A DNA stretch of 64,000 bases from Streptomyces lycii (GCF_009735685.1 NZ_WHPN01000254.1:20529-84528), one strand, 5' to 3'. Positions 8,609 to 16,261 are shown, numbered from the stretch's first letter. Numbers and translations: made by a program. Notes: generated by a model from the sequence alone, not told the origin.

Positions 8609-9639
8609 GAATCGCGATGGTCACGGCCTCGACAGGCGTCGGCACGCTCCGCGGCAACCGCCGCTTCGACCTGGAGACCGGCATCGAGGCCTCCGGGATG
8701 GGGCGGGCCGACGTGTGGTGGCGCCATCTGCCGGGCGGCGGACGCGAACTCGTCCCGCTGCTCGGCGCGCGGCTGTGCGCGTTGGGCCCGGTCGGTTACG
8801 AGGCCCTGGGCCACCGGGAACTGGCCGCACTCACCTACCACGGTGAAAGCCTCCCCGGGCATCCCCGGGGTGAGAACAACCTCGCGTCCGGCAGTGTGAT
8901 CGCGGTCCGCACCCGCTCCGGGCAGCTGGCGAAAATGCAGGTCCAGACGTACGGACACGATCTGCGGATCCGCTGGCAGGGCTGCCCGCCGCCGCCCCGG
9001 TTCAAAGGTTTGAAAGTGGTGGTCGGCAGCGCACCCCCCTGGCTCGTCTCCCGGTACGTGGTGGACTGCGCGTACGAGAGCCCGGACGGTTCGATGCACC
9101 CGTGCGGCCGTGGTGAGTTCGGTGCGGACGGCGGAGTCGTCGAGGACAGGATCTCCGACGCGTGGGGCGGTTTCCCGGCGACGGCGCGGGTGGTCGTCGC
9201 CGTCGACTTCCAGCCCGGGACAGGGCTGCAAGGCGTGGTCGAACACTTCGCCCCCGAGGTCGGGGCGGCCGGTGTGTCCATGCTGTACGAACCCAACCAG
9301 GAGATCCGTAGGGTCAAGCTCGTCTTCGGCCTCACGCCGCCGGCCGGGGCGCAGGACTATCTGCTCCTGCGCTGGGTGTACCGGTCCGGCGCCTCCGCCG
9401 GTGGCGGGAGCCAGAAGACCCTGACCGGCCCGGACCTGCAGGGGAATGTCGCCCAGCACGAGATCGCCTTCCCGCCGGACGCCTCCACGGCGGCCGCCGT
9501 CGACCTGACCGTCGACGGGGTCTACCAGGCCGCGGAACTGGTCCAGTTCAAGCAGCGCGTCTCCCTGCCGGCCTCTGCGCTCGCCTTCCGGTTCCGCAAG
9601 CAGGGCTCAGGGCCCCGCTACCGCCTCGAAGCCTTCTGA
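8605..9639 (+). CDS. unknown protein sharing a beta domain with the neighbouring protease
   Basis: A 344-residue protein I do not recognise. No signal peptide, membrane segment or catalytic motif is visible. Residues about 195-295 resemble protease residues about 500-620: a V-D-F beta strand followed by a similar spacing, then a QEIRRVKLVFG / QYVQRTELIFA pair, DYLLLRWVYR versus KALLKWEWT, and NVAQHEIAFP versus NLPTHDIVFP. This suggests a duplicated domain and a shared binding partner. ATG at 8605 overlaps the inhibitor stop (ATGA). Roles that fit include scaffold, substrate adaptor or structural partner of the protease; none is demonstrated. Confidence 0.75.
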   Translation: MRIAMVTASTGVGTLRGNRRFDLETGIEASGMGRADVWWRHLPGGGRELVPLLGARLCALGPVGYEALGHRELAALTYHGESLPGHPRGENNLASGSVIAVRTRSGQLAKMQVQTYGHDLRIRWQGCPPPPRFKGLKVVVGSAPPWLVSRYVVDCAYESPDGSMHPCGRGEFGADGGVVEDRISDAWGGFPATARVVVAVDFQPGTGLQGVVEHFAPEVGAAGVSMLYEPNQEIRRVKLVFGLTPPAGAQDYLLLRWVYRSGASAGGGSQKTLTGPDLQGNVAQHEIAFPPDASTAAAVDLTVDGVYQAAELVQFKQRVSLPASALAFRFRKQGSGPRYRLEAF

Positions 9640-9647
9640 ACAGGCGG

Positions 9648-10004
9648 TCACGCGGCATGCCTGTCCAGCCACGCGCGGTGCTGCGCCTCGCTCTTCGCGG
9701 GTACGCCCACGGGCCAGGGCCAGTCGAGCGCCTCGCCGGAACGGAAGGCGAAGGTGGCCGGAGCCTCCCCGACGTTCAGCACGTCACAGACGGCCGGAGC
9801 GGACTCCCGCGTGATCCGGCAGAACTCCGCCCGCCCCTCGTAGACCGTTGCCAGCCGGCGGTAACGCTCACGCAGCCGCTTGCACGACCAGCAGGACCGG
9901 GAGTCCGCCAGCCACAGGCTCAGCCGGTCCATCTGGACGATTCCGTAGAACGTCTCCAGGTCCGCCACGTCGTACAGGCCCGTCGGCCGCGTTGCCGTGC
10001 TCAT
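9648..10004 (-). CDS. thioredoxin-like protein with CWSC motif
   Basis: A 118-residue thioredoxin-fold protein. Seen: DVADLETFYG, then LADSRSCWSCKRLRERY with a C-x-x-C redox pair, and a late cis-Pro-like site in VGEAPATFAFR. The second cysteine and fold spacing fit a redox protein, though CWSC replaces the usual CGPC. It is a paralogue of the gene at 10421-10771. Both end in ALDWPWP...W(L/I)DRH, and a 20-base stretch encoding that part is identical (9712-9731 and 10482-10501). It converges on the protease operon, with stops eight bases apart. It could keep the protease cysteine reduced, but that is only suggested by adjacency. Confidence 0.72.
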   Translation of the reverse strand: MSTATRPTGLYDVADLETFYGIVQMDRLSLWLADSRSCWSCKRLRERYRRLATVYEGRAEFCRITRESAPAVCDVLNVGEAPATFAFRSGEALDWPWPVGVPAKSEAQHRAWLDRHAA

Positions 10005-10074
10005 ACGTCCATGGTGACGGCAGCCCGCCGCCCCTGCACGCCCAGTCGCGGCGCCGCGACGCGAAGGAGAGCGC

Positions 10075-10410
10075 ATGAATCCCTGTGACGACTACTCGGC
10101 GGTCGCGACGACGGCCGGCACGGCCTGGCTGCCCGTCTGCTCCGGCACGGACACCAGCTGCGAACTCCGCAGGGGCCACAGGAGTCCCGGGGTGCTCGCC
10201 CTGCAGGTGAGCCTCAACCAGTGCTACGGCCAGGGCATCTTGGAGGACGGGGACTTCGGGCCGGTCACCGAGAGGGCGCTGAAGCGCGCACAAGCCGCGG
10301 CGGGCACCACCGTGGACGGCGTCTACGGGCCGTACACGCGGGACGCGATGCTCCACGCGGGAACGTGGGGGGACGAACGGCTCCGCTATGACGGTCCCGG
10401 GGGGAAGTGA
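10075..10410 (+). CDS. peptidoglycan-binding-like domain protein
   Basis: A 111-residue protein whose second half fits the PG_binding_1 repeat: LALQVSLNQCYGQG, then DGDFGPVTERALKRAQAAAG, then DGVYGPYTRDAML. The family binds murein or, in some proteins, mediates assembly. There are four cysteines (positions 4, 22, 29 and 45) and no signal peptide, so cell-wall binding would need non-classical release. The ATG at 10075 has a GAAGGAGAGCGC site upstream. It lies between two duplicated thioredoxin-like genes on the other strand, and its cysteines could be their substrate (inference). Confidence 0.65.
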   Translation: MNPCDDYSAVATTAGTAWLPVCSGTDTSCELRRGHRSPGVLALQVSLNQCYGQGILEDGDFGPVTERALKRAQAAAGTTVDGVYGPYTRDAMLHAGTWGDERLRYDGPGGK

Positions 10411-10420
10411 GCCCGTGCCG

Positions 10421-10771
10421 TCACAGATGGCGGTCGATCCAGGCGCGGTACTCCTCCTGGGCCGTGGCCGCCGGAGGTCCCGGCCAGGGCCAGTCGAGCG
10501 CGGTCCCCGCCCGGTAGGCGTGGGTGGCCGGGATGCGCAGCACATGGAGGGCGGAGGAGATCCCGGGCTCGTCGTCCACGTCGACCCGGTGGAACAGCAC
10601 CTGTTCACCGTAGTGGGCGACGAGCTCCAGATACCGGGCCCGGACGATCCGGCACGGACCGCACCAGTCGGCATCGAAGAACCAGATGCTCAGGCGTTCC
10701 ATCTGCGTGACCGCGTAGAAGGTGTCCAGATCGGTGACGGGGGCCATCGTCGGCGCAGCGGAACTCTTCAC
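10421..10771 (-). CDS. thioredoxin-like protein with WCGPC motif
   Basis: A 116-residue thioredoxin-fold protein with the classical active site FFDADWCGPCRIVRARY, a DVDDEPG acidic turn and the cis-Pro segment LRIPATHAYR. It is a paralogue of 9648-10004. GTG at 10771 is preferred over ATG at 10747: it aligns residue for residue with the paralogue start and has GGAG upstream in the same relative place, although the spacing is short. It reduces disulfides if it behaves like its family. The partner is unknown; a peptidoglycan-binding-like protein with four cysteines and a papain-type protease are the nearest candidates. Confidence 0.78.
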   Translation of the reverse strand: MKSSAAPTMAPVTDLDTFYAVTQMERLSIWFFDADWCGPCRIVRARYLELVAHYGEQVLFHRVDVDDEPGISSALHVLRIPATHAYRAGTALDWPWPGPPAATAQEEYRAWIDRHL

Positions 10772-11227
10772 GGCTCCATGATCGCCCGATGGAGGCGGCC
10801 GCACCTCGCGGCCTGGGCCGTTCGTGCGGTCCGGCCGGGGAGGCGTCCGGCATTCCCGGGATCGGGTCCTGTTCCCCCGCCGTGCCCGCCTCCGAGGGCG
10901 CATGGCGCCTATCGGCGTGACCGGCACCGCGCTCCGGGCCGGGCGGCCGTGTCGGCTCTGGGTGGCCGTGTATCGGTGCCGGGCGGCCGTGTGCCGGCAC
11001 CGGGGCGGGCGCGCCGCCCCACGAGCGGAGGGAGAGGGGACGGGACGGGCCGGGTTGAACGGGCCGGGACGGATGAACAGGCCGGGACGGATGAACAGGC
11101 CGGGACGGGTGAACGGGCCGGAAGGCTGTTCCGGCCCTTGACGGGTACTGGCGTGCGAACGCGGTGCGGCCCGCGCGGTGCGGCTGCGGGATCCCGGTGA
11201 CCGGGCTTCGACGAAGTGGGGAATGCC
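10772..11227. other. 456-bp gap with a short tandem array
   Basis: No convincing gene. Only out-of-context high-GC frames are open. The stretch holds a run of short GC-rich direct repeats (see 11066-11119) and serves as the divergent upstream region of the WCGPC thioredoxin gene and the SDR gene. No clear promoter hexamers can be assigned. Confidence 0.5.
11066..11119. repeat. tandem 18-bp repeat, three copies
   Basis: Three head-to-tail 18-base units (gggacggatgaacaggcc) at 11066-11083, 11084-11101 and 11102-11119. The first two are identical and the third has two substitutions. A related degenerate unit precedes them. It lies in the upstream region of the SDR gene and looks like slippage-generated repetition. 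No dyad is seen, so protein binding is not implied. Confidence 0.8.
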
Positions 11228-11959
11228 ATGCTGCTGGAGAACAAGACCGCCATCGTCTACGGCGGCGCCGGGGCGATCGGCTCCGCGGTCGCCCGCGTCT
11301 TCGCCCGCGAAGGCGCAACGGTCCATTTGGCCGGACGCACCCGGGCCCCCCTGGAGGAGCTGGCCGGGGCCATCGCCGCATCCGGGGGCCGCGTCGAGGT
11401 CGCCACGCTCGACGCGACGGACCGCGCCGCGGTCGGGCGGCACGCCGACGCCGTCGACCGGCACTCCCCCGGGATCGACATCGCCTTCAACGCCACGTCC
11501 AACGACGACCTGCACGGCACCCCGCTGGTCGACATGGCCGGCGAAGACGTGCTGCGCCCCGTCGTCAAGGCGGTCACCACCCATCTGACCCTGGCCACCG
11601 CCGTCGCCCGTCACATGATTCCCCGCCGCACCGGGGTGATCCTGGCCACGGGCGGCGGCCGGGAGGCCATCCCCGGCCTCGGCGGCTCCCATGTCGCCTG
11701 GTCCGCCCTCTCCGGTCTGTGCCGCCAGCTCGCCGGCGAACTCGGCCCGTACGGCATCCGGTCGGCCTGGCTGCTCTCCCCCGGCTCGCCCGGTCCGTCC
11801 ACCCCGCCCGGGGACGACCCCGAGGCGTCCGTGACTCTGCTCCACCGCCGGCCGCGTCTGGAGGACGTCGCCCACGCCGCGGCCTTCCTCGCCTCCGACC
11901 GCGCGCCGACCATGACCGCCACCGAGGTCAATGTCACCGGCGGCGCCGTCGTCGACTGA
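11228..11959 (+). CDS. SDR-fold protein lacking the catalytic tetrad
   Basis: A 243-residue short-chain dehydrogenase/reductase fold. The dinucleotide loop YGGAGAIGSAVARVF, LAGRTRAPLEEL and LDATDR are seen, so NAD(P) binding is plausible. The catalytic residues are missing. Where the family has Y-x-x-x-K, this protein reads SHVAW immediately before SALSGLCRQLAGELGPYGIR, and the catalytic Ser segment reads ILATGGG. It is probably a binding or regulatory SDR, or an enzyme with different chemistry. ATG at 11228 is chosen because GTGGGG lies six bases upstream; a GTG at 11216 is in frame but lacks a site. It stands alone between a repeat-rich gap and a convergent SRPBCC gene. Confidence 0.75.
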   Translation: MLLENKTAIVYGGAGAIGSAVARVFAREGATVHLAGRTRAPLEELAGAIAASGGRVEVATLDATDRAAVGRHADAVDRHSPGIDIAFNATSNDDLHGTPLVDMAGEDVLRPVVKAVTTHLTLATAVARHMIPRRTGVILATGGGREAIPGLGGSHVAWSALSGLCRQLAGELGPYGIRSAWLLSPGSPGPSTPPGDDPEASVTLLHRRPRLEDVAHAAAFLASDRAPTMTATEVNVTGGAVVD

Positions 11960-12291
11960 GCGCGCGCGCCGGGCTGTCCCCGTCCCACGGCACCACGGGC
12001 CCGCGGAAGCCCGCCGGTCCGGCTGTCATCGCCCGGTCGGCTCAGCTGCGCGGCCCTCCCCCGGCCGCCGTTCGCGCCGGAGCGCATCGTGACGGCCGCC
12101 GCCGTCCCGAGGCGCCTTCGCTCCGGCGACCGGAAACACGTAGCGGATACGCACCCGGGCGGCCGGGAGCGGGCCTCGGACGCCGCCGCACGGGCGGCAC
12201 TGCCCTGCGGGAGCGGCCGGCCGGGTGCCGCCGCCGCGCCTGGCCTGCGGCCGGGCGCGGGCAGTGAGCGGGACGCCCGCGCCGCCGGTGG
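11960..12291. other. 332-bp convergent intergenic gap
   Basis: This lies between the ends of the SDR gene (plus) and the SRPBCC gene (minus). It is very GC-rich with several self-complementary C/G runs (for example ctgcggccgggcgcggg near 12245). A terminator is likely in here, but no single stem-loop stands out. No gene is supported. Confidence 0.4.
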
Positions 12292-12753
12292 TCAGGAATC
12301 GGCCGGGGCCGCTCGGCCGGCCAGTTCGGCGGCGAGAAGCCGCATGGCCTGTCGGTTGGCACGCCGCATCACGGTCCGCACCAAGGGGGCCATCAGCCGG
12401 TCGGCGAGCGGGGCGGCCAGCCAGGAGTACGTGAACGAGACACGGCTCCCGCCGCCGGGCAGCGGTTCGACGACGTACACGCCCCGGCCCCGGCGGCGGC
12501 CGTCCACGCCGGTGTTGCCCTCGACGATGCGGCGCGGCGCCTCTGCCTCGACGACTTCGACGACGTCGGTCTTCCTGCCGCCCAGGACGGCGGTGACCGT
12601 GGCGCACGAACCGACACCGCGGGGCGCGCCGCTGTAGCGCCAGTCGGTCAGGTAATGGCGGGTGAACAGCTCGTGGTTGGCCATGACATCGAGGAAGTCG
12701 TAGACCTGCTCGGGTGGCTGCCGTACGTCGGTGGACACGGTGACGGGCCTCAT
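12292..12753 (-). CDS. SRPBCC/polyketide-cyclase-like protein
   Basis: A 153-residue START/SRPBCC-fold protein. It begins RPVTVSTDVRQPPEQVYDFLDVMANH, the usual first strand and helices of this fold, and ends with a long helix (PLADRLMAPLVRTVMRRANRQAMRLLAAEL). Members bind hydrophobic ligands or act as cyclases and toxin-like proteins; no specific activity can be read. ATG at 12753 has no Shine-Dalgarno sequence and lies inside a perfect dyad (12753-12768), so the transcript may be leaderless and repressor-controlled. It is divergent from the TetR gene at 12801, the probable regulator. Confidence 0.75.
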   Translation of the reverse strand: MRPVTVSTDVRQPPEQVYDFLDVMANHELFTRHYLTDWRYSGAPRGVGSCATVTAVLGGRKTDVVEVVEAEAPRRIVEGNTGVDGRRRGRGVYVVEPLPGGGSRVSFTYSWLAAPLADRLMAPLVRTVMRRANRQAMRLLAAELAGRAAPADS

Positions 12754-12768
12754 GTACCACATGGTACA
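12753..12768. promoter_or_regulatory. operator 1: TGTACC-N4-GGTACA dyad
   Basis: A perfect inverted repeat, TGTACCACATGGTACA, with arms extendable to seven bases (ATGTACC/GGTACAT at 12752-12769). It overlaps the start codon of the SRPBCC gene. With the matching site at 12777 it is the likely binding site of the adjacent TetR-family regulator. Confidence 0.75.
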
Positions 12769-12776
12769 TCAGAGCC

Positions 12777-12792
12777 TGTACCGATCGGTACA
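12777..12792. promoter_or_regulatory. operator 2: TGTACCGATCGGTACA palindrome
   Basis: A perfect 16-base palindrome with the same TGTACC/GGTACA arms and four-base centre as operator 1. The two centres are 24 bases apart. It ends eight bases before the TetR GTG start, so bound repressor would block the regulator's own promoter as well as the divergent gene. Confidence 0.8.
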
Positions 12793-12800
12793 CTCGCGGA

Positions 12801-13457
12801 GTGACGAACTCCGACGACCGGCGGGCCGGCGACAGGACCGAGCGGGGCGCGGACACCGGCCCGGGCGGGGGCACCGACCGGCGGGCCCGTCTGCTCGACG
12901 CGGCCATCGGATACGTGGCCGAGCACGGCATCGCGGACCTGAGCCTGCGCCGGCTCGGCGCCGCGATCGGCACCAGCCATCGCATGCTGATCCACCACTT
13001 CGGTTCCAAGGAGCGGCTGTTCGCCGAGATCGTCCGCACCTCCGAGATCCGCCAGCGCGATCTCCTCACCGGCCTGCTGCACGAGCCCGGGCTCTCGCCC
13101 GCCGATGCCGCCCGCAGCCTGTGGCGCCAGTTGGCGCATCCCCGGCTGGCGGCTCAGGAGCGGCTCTTCTTCGAACTCTGCGGGCAGGCCCTCCAGGGCC
13201 GCCCGGAGGCCGCCCCGGTGCTGGACGGTCTCGTCACGCACTGGCTGGACCCGCTCGTGGCGGCCGAGGTCGCGGGCGGCGCGGACCCCGCCACCGCGCG
13301 CGCCCGGGCCCGGCTGGGAATCGCCACGGTCCGCGGGCTGCTGCTGGACCTGCTGGCCACCGGCGAACGTGCCGAAGTGGACGCCGCCATGGAGGAGTTC
13401 CTCCGGCTCGCCCATCCCGGCGACGACGGTACGGGCCGACGCCACCCGGGCGGGTGA
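12801..13457 (+). CDS. TetR/AcrR family transcriptional regulator
   Basis: A 218-residue TetR-type repressor. The N-terminal DNA-binding domain spans about residues 27-73 (RARLLDAAIGYVAEHGIADLSL, then LGAAIGTSHRMLIHHFGSKERLFAEIV). The C-terminal helical domain is ligand-binding and contains FFELCGQALQG. GTG at 12801 lies eight bases after a perfect palindrome with no usable Shine-Dalgarno, so the mRNA may be leaderless. It is divergent from the SRPBCC gene; two identical-arm operators between them support autoregulation and control of the neighbour. The inducer is unknown; a hydrophobic ligand shared with the SRPBCC protein is a reasonable guess. Confidence 0.85.
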   Translation: MTNSDDRRAGDRTERGADTGPGGGTDRRARLLDAAIGYVAEHGIADLSLRRLGAAIGTSHRMLIHHFGSKERLFAEIVRTSEIRQRDLLTGLLHEPGLSPADAARSLWRQLAHPRLAAQERLFFELCGQALQGRPEAAPVLDGLVTHWLDPLVAAEVAGGADPATARARARLGIATVRGLLLDLLATGERAEVDAAMEEFLRLAHPGDDGTGRRHPGG

Positions 13458-13752
13458 CGCCCTGTGCGGCCGCGGGCTGTGACGGGCGCGATCGAACGGG
13501 CCCCCGGGCCGGCCCTGACCGTACGCCCGGCACCGAACACCGGGCACCGGCGCCGCCCCCATCCGGGGCGGGGCCTGCCCAGGAGTGGTCGGGCAGTCCC
13601 CCGGCCGGCTTCACCACTCCGGAGGCGAACGCCGGGCCGCGCTCCTGTCGTCGCCAGACCCGCGTCCCGCCCGGAGTGCCCAAGTGCCGCGACGCCCCGG
13701 AACGACGGCGGGAGACCGTCCATGCGCACCGCCGAGGAGCGGGCCGGGCCGG

Positions 13753-13768
13753 CCGGGGCCGGCCCCGG
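13753..13768. terminator. GC palindrome between convergent genes
   Basis: A perfect 16-base self-complementary sequence (CCGGGGCC/GGCCCCGG) seven bases beyond the stop of the oxidase gene. It is a candidate stem-loop terminator serving the convergent TetR and oxidase genes. No T-tract follows, as is common in this group. The rest of 13458-13774 holds no gene that I can support. Confidence 0.35.
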
Positions 13769-13774
13769 GCCCCC

Positions 13775-15406
13775 TCAGATGGTCGTGCCCACGTCCTTCG
13801 CCACGATGTCGTCCAACGCCTGTTCCGCCACGGCCGCGATGGTCATCGAGGGGTTGCAGGCCGCGGTGGTGCCCGGGATCAGCGCCCCGTCCAGAACGTA
13901 CAGACCCGGCTGGCCGTGCACCCGTCCGTACGGGTCGGCGACCGGGCCGGTGCAGGCGCCGCCGAGCGGGTGGACGGTGAAGTTCACAGCGAGGTTGATG
14001 TTGGCGACGGTGCCCAGGCCCGCGGCTATCGCCTGCACGCGCCGCGCCGACGTCAGGCTGATCGCGCGGTCGCCGGTCACCGGGAAGTGCATGTTCACCG
14101 TGTCGGTCAGGCCGTTGTACGTCCACCTGCCCCGGTCGGGGCTCACGGCCATGGCCAGGACGAGCGTGGAACGGGTGTTGATGCCGTACAGGGGCGGCAC
14201 GGAGAACTGGCAGACCGTGGTGGCCGTGCGCGGCTCGTCCCAGGTCTTGGCGACGTAGGTGACGGGACTGCCCTGCCGGGCGCCGAAGTCGTCCACCAGG
14301 TCCGTCCACAGATAGAGGCGGTCGCCGTTGGTGCCGAAGCCGCGGCCCACGTCGTCGGGCAGCCCGGGAATGCCGCCGAGGGCGGCCGCGCGCACCAGCA
14401 GCCGCGTGGTGTTGATGCTGCCGGCCGCCATCACCAGGGCGTTCGTTGTCAGGATCTTCTGCTCCAGGACGCGGCCCGCCTCGTCGATGCGGTCCACGTG
14501 CACGGTCCAGCGGCCGCCCGTGCCGCGCGCGACGGAGGTGACCCGGTGCTGGGGCAGGACCCGGCACCGGCCGGTGGCCTCGGCCTGTGCGAGATAGGTG
14601 ACGTCCACGGTGTGCTTGCCGCCGTTGTTGATGCCGAACGTGGTGTCACCGCTGGTGTACGCGGGCTTCATCTCCCCGCGCGTCTCGGCCAGCGGATAGT
14701 CCCAGTCGACGGGCAGCGGGACCTTCTCCACCGGGAATCCGCGTCGCTCGGCCCGGTCCCGGAAGATCCTGGCCGCCCGGTACGTCGGCGTGGCCAGCAG
14801 TTCGTCGGGGGCCGGGGAAACCCGCAGCATCCGTGCCACCCGAGGGTAGTACTCGCGGTCCAGCCGCCCGTAGTCCCACTCGCCCGGCATCCACGTCTCG
14901 AAGACCTCCCGCGAGGGCTGCAGCGTCATCCCCTGGTACACCAGCGAGCCGCCCCCGACCCCGGCCGCGCACACCGCGAGCAGACTGTCGCCCAGGACCG
15001 GTTCGACCACCCCGACGTACGGGTCCAGGTCCAGCGGCCCGCCCACCAGCCGCTGCACCGGCCGGACCGCCTCGGGCGTGGTGCCGTACCACAGCAGCCT
15101 CCGGTCGGGGCGGGAGACGGTGGCATAGGTGTCCACGCCGGGGCCGGTGACCCAGCGGCGGCCGCGCTCCAGCACCGTGACCGGCACGCCGGCCTGTGCC
15201 AGCCGCAGGGCCGTCACACCACCGCCGAAGCCCGAACCGATCACGACGGCACGGTGCTCCTCCCGGGTCAGCGGCACCCGGCCGGGGCGGACCCCGGTGC
15301 CGGGAGCGGCGGCTCGGGCCGCGGGGGCGGTGAGGACGCCACCGCCGGCCGCGGCGCCGAGGGCGGCCGCGGTGAGAAAGCGGCGTCGTGTCGTGGGTGT
15401 CGTCAC
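13775..15406 (-). CDS. Tat-exported cholesterol oxidase-like GMC flavoenzyme
   Basis: A 543-residue GMC-family oxidase resembling type I cholesterol oxidases, which oxidise 3-beta-hydroxysterols and isomerise the product, releasing H2O2. A Tat signal (TTRRRFLTAAALGAAAGGG) ends near an AxA site around residue 35. The FAD motif GSGFGGGVTALRLAQAG follows, then GVGGGSLVYQGM, an HPLGGA active-site region and CNPSMTIAAVAEQ near the C-terminus. GTG at 15406 is preferred over ATG at 15412: the GGGAGG site is six bases before the GTG but abuts the ATG. It is a single-gene unit convergent with TetR. Substrate could be another sterol or secondary alcohol. Confidence 0.85.
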   Translation of the reverse strand: MTTPTTRRRFLTAAALGAAAGGGVLTAPAARAAAPGTGVRPGRVPLTREEHRAVVIGSGFGGGVTALRLAQAGVPVTVLERGRRWVTGPGVDTYATVSRPDRRLLWYGTTPEAVRPVQRLVGGPLDLDPYVGVVEPVLGDSLLAVCAAGVGGGSLVYQGMTLQPSREVFETWMPGEWDYGRLDREYYPRVARMLRVSPAPDELLATPTYRAARIFRDRAERRGFPVEKVPLPVDWDYPLAETRGEMKPAYTSGDTTFGINNGGKHTVDVTYLAQAEATGRCRVLPQHRVTSVARGTGGRWTVHVDRIDEAGRVLEQKILTTNALVMAAGSINTTRLLVRAAALGGIPGLPDDVGRGFGTNGDRLYLWTDLVDDFGARQGSPVTYVAKTWDEPRTATTVCQFSVPPLYGINTRSTLVLAMAVSPDRGRWTYNGLTDTVNMHFPVTGDRAISLTSARRVQAIAAGLGTVANINLAVNFTVHPLGGACTGPVADPYGRVHGQPGLYVLDGALIPGTTAACNPSMTIAAVAEQALDDIVAKDVGTTI

Positions 15407-15851
15407 GGGCATCCTCCCGGGTGATGGGGCGGGCCGCGGCTCAGGGGGCCCGGCGGTCCGCGTGGTGGGGCCGGAGCGACCGGCTCGCTCGCCCGGTGTC
15501 GCGCGCGTTCCTGTCAGGCGCGTCCCGGGACACCGGCTCCGCGCGCCGTGAGGGCCAGCCCCGGTGTGGTCGTGGATCCGCGTCCGGGACGAGGCTCCCG
15601 CTCCGCCCGCTGCTGCTCGGACAGGGACACAGACCGCCCGGCGGTCCCGTCCTCCGTGAGCGACACCTCGCGGCCACCGGTTCAACTCCCGTCCGGGCAG
15701 AAGGAATTCGGCCCGTCGGCCGCATCCTTCCACAGCGGCACGGCCCGCTCCAGGGGTTGGCGACGTCGCGCGGCCGGGCCGCGGGGACCGCGCCCGGTCC
15801 TCTCGTGCCAGCTCCGCGGCGGCCCGCCGGGCGGAGTCCGAGGGCTTCCCG
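15407..15851. other. 445-bp intergenic region upstream of the oxidase gene
   Basis: Holds the upstream region of the Tat-exported oxidase. No dyad, promoter pair or gene stands out. Around 15676-15690 the sequence resembles a tRNA T-arm, but no complete tRNA can be folded. Confidence 0.4.
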
Positions 15852-16193
15852 TCAGGCGAGGGCGGCTGACGGAAGCTCTGCCTCCGTCTCCTCCCAGGGG
15901 ATGTGGAGGCCGAGTTCGTCCTCCAGGAACCGCAGGAACGCGACATCGCCGGGCTCGTCGCCGTCGTGCACGAAGCCGAGCGCCACTTCGGAGGGAACCC
16001 CCTTCGTGAGGTGTGGCAGGCCCGGCTCGAACGACGTCACCACAACGCCGCGCCGCGCATGGCCGACGCTGCTGCATCCCTTCGCGTCGCGGTGCACGCA
16101 GAAGGCCCGCCCCCGCTCGGACAACGCCGCGAGATCCCGGCCCGTACGGCAGTGGAATTCCTCCAGCGCATACGCCCAGCCCGGCACCGACAC
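15852..16193 (-). CDS. small hypothetical protein, weakly supported
   Basis: A 113-residue reading frame that I do not recognise. Its composition is protein-like rather than Arg/Pro-rich: an EEFHCRTGRDLAALSERGRAF start region, three cysteines, then DEPGDVAFLRFLEDELGLHIPWEETEAELP with acidic helices at the end. GTG at 16193 has no good ribosome site and the frame borders a direct-repeat patch at 16221-16261, so it could also be the remains of a longer gene. No membrane segment or known motif is seen. Confidence 0.35.
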   Translation of the reverse strand: MSVPGWAYALEEFHCRTGRDLAALSERGRAFCVHRDAKGCSSVGHARRGVVVTSFEPGLPHLTKGVPSEVALGFVHDGDEPGDVAFLRFLEDELGLHIPWEETEAELPSAALA

Positions 16194-16220
16194 CCACGCC
16201 GTTCAGCAGCGCCCTGCCGC

Positions 16221-16261
16221 CGGTCTGCCGGTTGCCGGTCTGCCGGTTGCCGGTCTGCCGG
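16221..16261. repeat. 15-bp direct repeat
   Basis: Two complete 15-base units (cggtctgccggttgc) and a third partial one, head to tail. It lies in the 547-base stretch (16194-16740) between the small hypothetical gene and the DUF5995 gene. Nothing else in that stretch is interpretable beyond the ribosome site of the DUF5995 gene at its end. Confidence 0.75.

Noticed and set aside
5153..10771. classical toxin-antitoxin or contact-dependent inhibition locus
   Set aside because: No secretion signal, VENN, RHS or pre-toxin motif was found; the protease-inhibitor pairing is described instead without assigning a delivery system.
15635..15699. tRNA-like T-arm (ggttcaactcc) with a possible acceptor pairing, a potential tRNA or integration site
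   Set aside because: The T stem pairs in only four of five positions, the span is about 65 bases, and no D or anticodon arm can be folded.
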